DNA from: Pueribacillus theae | GTDB lineage: Bacteria; Bacillota; Bacilli; Bacillales; UBA6769 | Length of the DNA stretch: 32,864 nucleotides | NCBI RefSeq assembly: GCF_003097615.1 | Contig: NZ_QCZG01000038.1 | Coordinates: 1 to 32,864 of the forward strand | Reading direction: 5' to 3' | In this document: one piece after another, positions 29,347-32,864 of the stretch | Numbering within the stretch: position 1 is the stretch's first letter | How the letters are laid out: the number at the start of each line of letters is the position of its first letter | The notes under the pieces: generated by a model | Databases searched by the model: none | Told to the model about the DNA's origin: nothing | Seen by the model: the letters and a program-made list of their open reading frames with translations, nothing else | Position numbers and translations under genes: made by a program

Positions 29347-30683
29347 AAACTTCCGAAATAGCAGATAATCTATTTGTAAAAAAGCTAATGGATAGACTCA
29401 ATCATAAAACAGCAGTCATAGGGGTTGTCGGCCTTGGCTATGTTGGCCTTCCGCTAGCTGTTGAAAAAGCAAAGGCAGGCTATCGCGTCATAGGCTTTGA
29501 TATTCAGGAAGAGCGTGTAAGAAAAGTTAACGAAGGGATTAATTATATTGGGGATGTGGTTGACGAGGATTTGGCAGAAATCGTTAAACATCAGCGATTA
29601 AAAGCCACCACTGATTATTCCTTCATTAGGGAAGTTGATGCCGTAGCGATCTGTGTGCCGACACCATTAGACATGTATAAACAGCCAAATACATCCTATG
29701 TTGAAAACTCAGCAAATGAAATCGCCGCACATTTGCAAAAAGGCATGCTTGTCGTTCTTGAAAGCACAACCTATCCGGGGACAACAGAAGAACTTCTGAA
29801 GCCTATATTAGAGAAATCCGGCCTTACTTGCGGCGTTGACTTCTTTTTAGCCTATTCACCGGAACGAGTCGATCCGGGCAATAAGCAATTCAACACGAAA
29901 AATACACCAAAGGTGGTAGGCGGGGTAACGGAGAACTGTACGCAAGTGGCTGCCGCAATGTACGAAAATGTCCTGGAGGGAAAGGTCCACCGGGTTTCAA
30001 GCCCTGCAGTCGGCGAAATGGAAAAAGTATTGGAAAATACGTTCCGTAACATTAACATTGCCCTTGTGAATGAAATGGCGATCCTCTGCAACAAAATGGG
30101 GATTGACGTATGGGAAGTCATTGATGCGGCGGCAACAAAGCCGTATGGATTTATGCCGTTTTATCCCGGCCCGGGGCTCGGGGGGCATTGCATTCCGATA
30201 GACCCATGGTATTTAACATGGAAAGCCAGGGAGTACAGCTATCATACAAAGCTGATCGAAATAGCAGGCGAGATCAACAATGACATGCCGGACTATGTCA
30301 TCAAAAGGGTGATGGAAATATTAAATAAGGATGGAAAAGCGCTAAATGGTTCTCACATTTTAATTCTGGGCGTCGCCTATAAAAAAGATATCGACGACTG
30401 CCGGGAATCGCCGGTCTTTCCTATATTGGACAAGCTTGATAATGGCGGGGCAAAGTGGACGGTGGTCGATCCGCATATTAACGAATTCTCGTTTAAAGAT
30501 AGAAAGGTTTTTCCCGAGCCCGCCATAACAGCAGATATGCTGGAACGGGCAGATTTGGTTCTTATCGCCACGAACCATACGGCCTTTGACTACAAGGAAA
30601 TCGCCTTACACGCAAAAGCCGTTTTCGATACGAGGAATTCAAGCGAAGAGTTATGTATCAATCCTAATTACTATAAATTGTGA
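29343..30683 (+). CDS. wbpA: UDP-N-acetylglucosamine 6-dehydrogenase (WbpA-like)
   Basis: A 446-residue UDP-sugar dehydrogenase that oxidises C6 in two steps with NAD+. Motifs are VVGLGYVGLPLAVEKAKAGY (NAD), VAICVPTPLD, SPERVDPGN, and PGLGGHCIPIDPWYLTWKA with nucleophile Cys283; the C-terminal domain has LGVAYKKDIDDCRESP. This GGHCIP(I/V)DP and SPERVDPGN form belongs to the UDP-GlcNAc branch (WbpA), rather than UDP-glucose or UDP-ManNAc dehydrogenase, though substrate cannot be fixed by sequence alone. It supplies the uronic acid that WlbA, WbpE and WbpD modify. A strong hairpin follows at 30720. Confidence 0.9.
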   Translation: MKTSEIADNLFVKKLMDRLNHKTAVIGVVGLGYVGLPLAVEKAKAGYRVIGFDIQEERVRKVNEGINYIGDVVDEDLAEIVKHQRLKATTDYSFIREVDAVAICVPTPLDMYKQPNTSYVENSANEIAAHLQKGMLVVLESTTYPGTTEELLKPILEKSGLTCGVDFFLAYSPERVDPGNKQFNTKNTPKVVGGVTENCTQVAAAMYENVLEGKVHRVSSPAVGEMEKVLENTFRNINIALVNEMAILCNKMGIDVWEVIDAAATKPYGFMPFYPGPGLGGHCIPIDPWYLTWKAREYSYHTKLIEIAGEINNDMPDYVIKRVMEILNKDGKALNGSHILILGVAYKKDIDDCRESPVFPILDKLDNGGAKWTVVDPHINEFSFKDRKVFPEPAITADMLERADLVLIATNHTAFDYKEIALHAKAVFDTRNSSEELCINPNYYKL

Positions 30684-30719
30684 CGGTGCCTACAATCAGG
30701 TAAGTTTTTAGCATCTATT

Positions 30720-30762
30720 ATAAAAGGTCACTTTAGCGTAATCGCTACAAGTGACCTTTTAT
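30720..30762 (+). terminator. long hairpin after wbpA
   Basis: ATAAAAGGTCACTT (30720-30733) pairs with AAGTGACCTTTTAT (30749-30762), and TAGCG/CGCTA continues the stem around a TAAT loop. The 14-bp perfect outer stem plus the T-rich 3' arm fits a terminator, 36 bp after the stop. Its stem is longer than usual, so an mRNA-stabilising role is also possible. Confidence 0.75.
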
Positions 30763-31037
30763 GGGATATATTCCCGTTAAGCAATGGGAAAAACCTTTAT
30801 TACATGTTGAAATCGGTAGCGTTGCATAAAACTTTTTTAATCGCATCAAATGACTAACTTTTTGCAATGATTGGTTCCTGTCAATTTTCTGATACAGTGG
30901 GTTTCCCATTACACATTCGATTAGTCGAACAATACCTTTTTAATAGGTAAATACTACCAATTAGGTTAACGATATGGTACTATTAATTTAAAATATTTAT
31001 TGAGTTAGATTATTCTAAAAAAGGAGAGTGAAAGATA
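30763..31037. repeat. intergenic region with flanking inverted repeat
   Basis: AATGGGAAA at 30783-30791 and its complement TTTCCCATT at 30902-30910 bracket about 110 bp with no gene; this may be a small element or remnant. After it the DNA becomes AT-rich and holds the leader of the SLH gene. No convincing promoter could be picked. Confidence 0.4.
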
Positions 31038-32786
31038 TTGCAGAAAATTAGTTTTATAGTTTCATTATGTTCACTTTTTTTGTTCACTTTTTTAGTATCA
31101 GATGTTAGTGCAGAAACAACGTTCACTGATGTAAATCAAAACAATTCGCACTATGAGGGAATAATGCATCTTACAGAAAAAAATATTATTAATGGCTATA
31201 CATTAAAGGATGGAACAAAAGAGTATAGACCTGATAAAGAAATATCAAGAATACATACAGCAGTCCTGTTTAAAAGAGCGTTGGAATTACCAGTGCCGAA
31301 AGATGTGAAAGAAATCCTTAAAAACTTTAAAGACATTAATTCTTCACATGATTATGCTAATGAAATTGCAGCTACATACGAAGCAGGTATTTTTAAGGGT
31401 AGTAATGGATACTTCAATGATAAGAAGCCACTAACGAGGGAGCAGATGGCATCCGTACTTGTTAGGGCATTTCATTTAGACAAAATAAATAATAACGATA
31501 AAAACGTGAAGGTAAATCTTAAAAATGTAGATCCTTCACATCAAGCTAATCTTCAAATACTGGCTAATCTTGAAATTACCAATCAATTAAAAGATTTTCG
31601 ACCAAATCAAATGGTAACAAGAGGTCAATTTGCTACTTTCTTGTATAGGACTATGCAAGTCACTGGTGATTTAAAAGATACAACAATAGTGAAAGTACAC
31701 CCGATTAACGATATTGTTGTTACCAAGGGTGAAAAAGTAGTTCTTCCAGAAACAGTAACAGTAACTTACAATAATGGAAAAAATGATGACGTAGCTGTAA
31801 AGTGGGATACTGAAAAGTTTGATTTCACACAAACAGGGACTTATGAATTAATTGGTAAAATTAAAGGAGCTGATGTTACTGCTTTAATCGTTGTGGTAGT
31901 AGAATCCGAATTAGAGAAATATAAGTTCCTTGAAATAAACACTAATTATGTTTCACCTGATAATAAAATGACTGTAAGAATAAATAGTATAGATTTTACA
32001 GAACATGAGGGTCATAACTCAGTTACAATCAATTATACAGAAAAAAATGATACTAAGGACCAGGTAATTACTTCAACAGGATTTAAAATTTTTTTTAAAA
32101 ACGGCAATTCGGAACCGCAATATGGATTTTTTAATAACCTTTATCCAGGTCAAGAAATCGACCGATCCTATACTTTTAAATTTTTGAAATCTGAGAGCCC
32201 CTTTTTTATAGAATACGCAGACGATAACTTTTTTACAGATAAACCACTGGAGGGCTCCCTAAAGTGGAAAATAGCGGAAAGGGCAGAACAAGAGGTACAA
32301 AATGAAGAACCAAAAATTGAAGAGCCATCTAAAATTGAGTTACTAAACAATGAGTATGATAGACATCAAAAGGCAATAGGTGAAATAAAAGAAAAGAAGG
32401 ACGAATACGTAAATTCAATAGAAAATAAAATTAAGCAAATCAGAAGAGAAAGTCCAGTAGGTTACTATAGTGATTATGAATACGAAAAGTTAATTGGAGA
32501 TTTATTGCGAGAAATGAGTGGCCTTCAATCTAAAATTGATTTGTTAGCTTCTGATAATTCCTATGCTGCACAAACCGAACGTAAAAAGTTAGAAGAAGAA
32601 TTATCTAAAATAAATAGTGAAATGGAAGAAATACAGATAAAACGTCAAGCGCAACTTCGGATTCAAAATTTAGAAGATATGTTGGATAAATATGAGAAAG
32701 AGTACAAAAATCAAATAGATCAAGAATATAAATTACATGAAAGTAATTTAAATAAAATAAAAAATGGAATGAATCCCTTTGACTGA
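31038..32786 (+). CDS. SLH-domain surface protein with Ig-like domain and coiled coil
   Basis: A 582-residue exported protein. Signal peptide 1-25 (VSA-ET). Three SLH domains at about 28-82, 95-146 and 158-210, with motif variants ISRIHTA, LTREQMA and VTRGQFA, bind wall polysaccharide. A bacterial Ig-like domain follows at about 219-289 (INDIVVTKGEKVVLPETVTV), then a beta-rich region 296-412 (possibly DUF4352-like). The C-terminal 150 residues (430-575) form a charged coiled coil with no membrane anchor. TTG 31038 is preceded by AAAAGGAGAG. Codons are much richer in A/T than those of wbpA or wlbA next door, which suggests separate origin. It could be an S-layer associated or adhesive protein; function is not known. 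Confidence 0.88.
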   Translation: MQKISFIVSLCSLFLFTFLVSDVSAETTFTDVNQNNSHYEGIMHLTEKNIINGYTLKDGTKEYRPDKEISRIHTAVLFKRALELPVPKDVKEILKNFKDINSSHDYANEIAATYEAGIFKGSNGYFNDKKPLTREQMASVLVRAFHLDKINNNDKNVKVNLKNVDPSHQANLQILANLEITNQLKDFRPNQMVTRGQFATFLYRTMQVTGDLKDTTIVKVHPINDIVVTKGEKVVLPETVTVTYNNGKNDDVAVKWDTEKFDFTQTGTYELIGKIKGADVTALIVVVVESELEKYKFLEINTNYVSPDNKMTVRINSIDFTEHEGHNSVTINYTEKNDTKDQVITSTGFKIFFKNGNSEPQYGFFNNLYPGQEIDRSYTFKFLKSESPFFIEYADDNFFTDKPLEGSLKWKIAERAEQEVQNEEPKIEEPSKIELLNNEYDRHQKAIGEIKEKKDEYVNSIENKIKQIRRESPVGYYSDYEYEKLIGDLLREMSGLQSKIDLLASDNSYAAQTERKKLEEELSKINSEMEEIQIKRQAQLRIQNLEDMLDKYEKEYKNQIDQEYKLHESNLNKIKNGMNPFD

Positions 32787-32803
32787 TGGTCTGAGGGTTT
32801 TTA
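32773..32803 (+). terminator. terminator overlapping the SLH stop codon
   Basis: CCCTTTGAC and GGTCTGAGGG can pair with one mismatch around a TGAT loop, followed by TTTTTATT. The stop codon lies in the stem-loop. Confidence 0.6.
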
Positions 32804-32815
32804 TTGTGAAAAGAA

Positions 32816-32838
32816 AACCATACGCTAGGCGTATGGTT
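32816..32838. repeat. perfect hairpin at window end
   Basis: AACCATACGC and GCGTATGGTT form a 10-bp perfect stem around TAG. No T run follows, so its role is unclear; it may belong to the next gene's convergent terminator. Confidence 0.5.
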
Positions 32839-32864
32839 CCGGAAAGCTTTCAGCGATGTATCAA

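Overview
The window looks like a chromosomal segment of a low-to-moderate GC Firmicute, almost certainly Bacillaceae. The support is strong AGGAGG-type ribosome binding sites, frequent TTG/GTG starts, and Bacillus-type gene families: thioredoxin-coupled ArsC, the YwqA/YwqB-like SNF2 and SWIM pair, a YhfH-like mini zinc ribbon, a TagU-like LCP protein and an SLH-domain surface protein. Species cannot be read from the sequence. No tRNA, rRNA or CRISPR array was seen.

Layout. (1) 1-500: an AT-rich secreted orphan protein whose 5' end abuts what may be the end of an IS element. (2) 767-3933: arsenic resistance in two units, arsR-arsB-arsC, then arsR2 and arsI (an organoarsenical C-As lyase). arsB carries an in-frame amber codon that removes the last 30 codons of an otherwise intact frame. 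Four related operator copies lie around arsR2 and arsI. (3) 3985-4273: a scar made of two gene remnants. (4) 4400-12625: a carboxylate-uptake block. Two paralogous DUF485 plus sodium:solute symporter cassettes flank a LytS/LytTR two-component system, followed by acetyl-CoA synthetase. A 21-bp-period direct repeat upstream of the second cassette looks like a LytTR-type binding site. (5) 12637-13329: a RelE-like toxin with an AbrB-like antitoxin. (6) 13482-18032: a minus-strand operon of a SWIM protein, an SNF2 ATPase and a 41-residue basic protein coupled to the SNF2 stop codon.

(7) 18110-18394: a MITE-like element with 13-bp perfect terminal inverted repeats. (8) 18429-23387: an M20 amidohydrolase, a YhfH-like protein, a secreted cell-wall hydrolase with four peptidoglycan-binding repeats plus NlpC/P60, a GlcD-type FAD oxidase and a 44-residue membrane peptide. 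(9) 23456-23932: a DinB-fold protein. Its promoter shares an identical 19-bp element with the glcD promoter, in the same orientation and offset by two helical turns. (10) 24075-30683: a surface-polymer locus built as two divergent operons. WbpA, WlbA/WbpB, WbpE and WbpD homologues together would make UDP-2,3-diacetamido-2,3-dideoxy-glucuronic acid from UDP-GlcNAc; a glycosyltransferase and an LCP ligase would build the polymer and attach it to the wall. (11) 31038-32786: an AT-rich SLH protein with an Ig-like domain and a long C-terminal coiled coil. SLH domains bind wall polysaccharides, so regions 10 and 11 may be functionally linked.

The most unusual items are the arsB amber codon, the shared 19-bp element with helical phasing, the duplicated permease cassettes with a candidate LytTR site, the diacetamido-uronate and SLH neighbourhood, and three genes of 41-44 codons (13482-13607, 19822-19956, 23253-23387).
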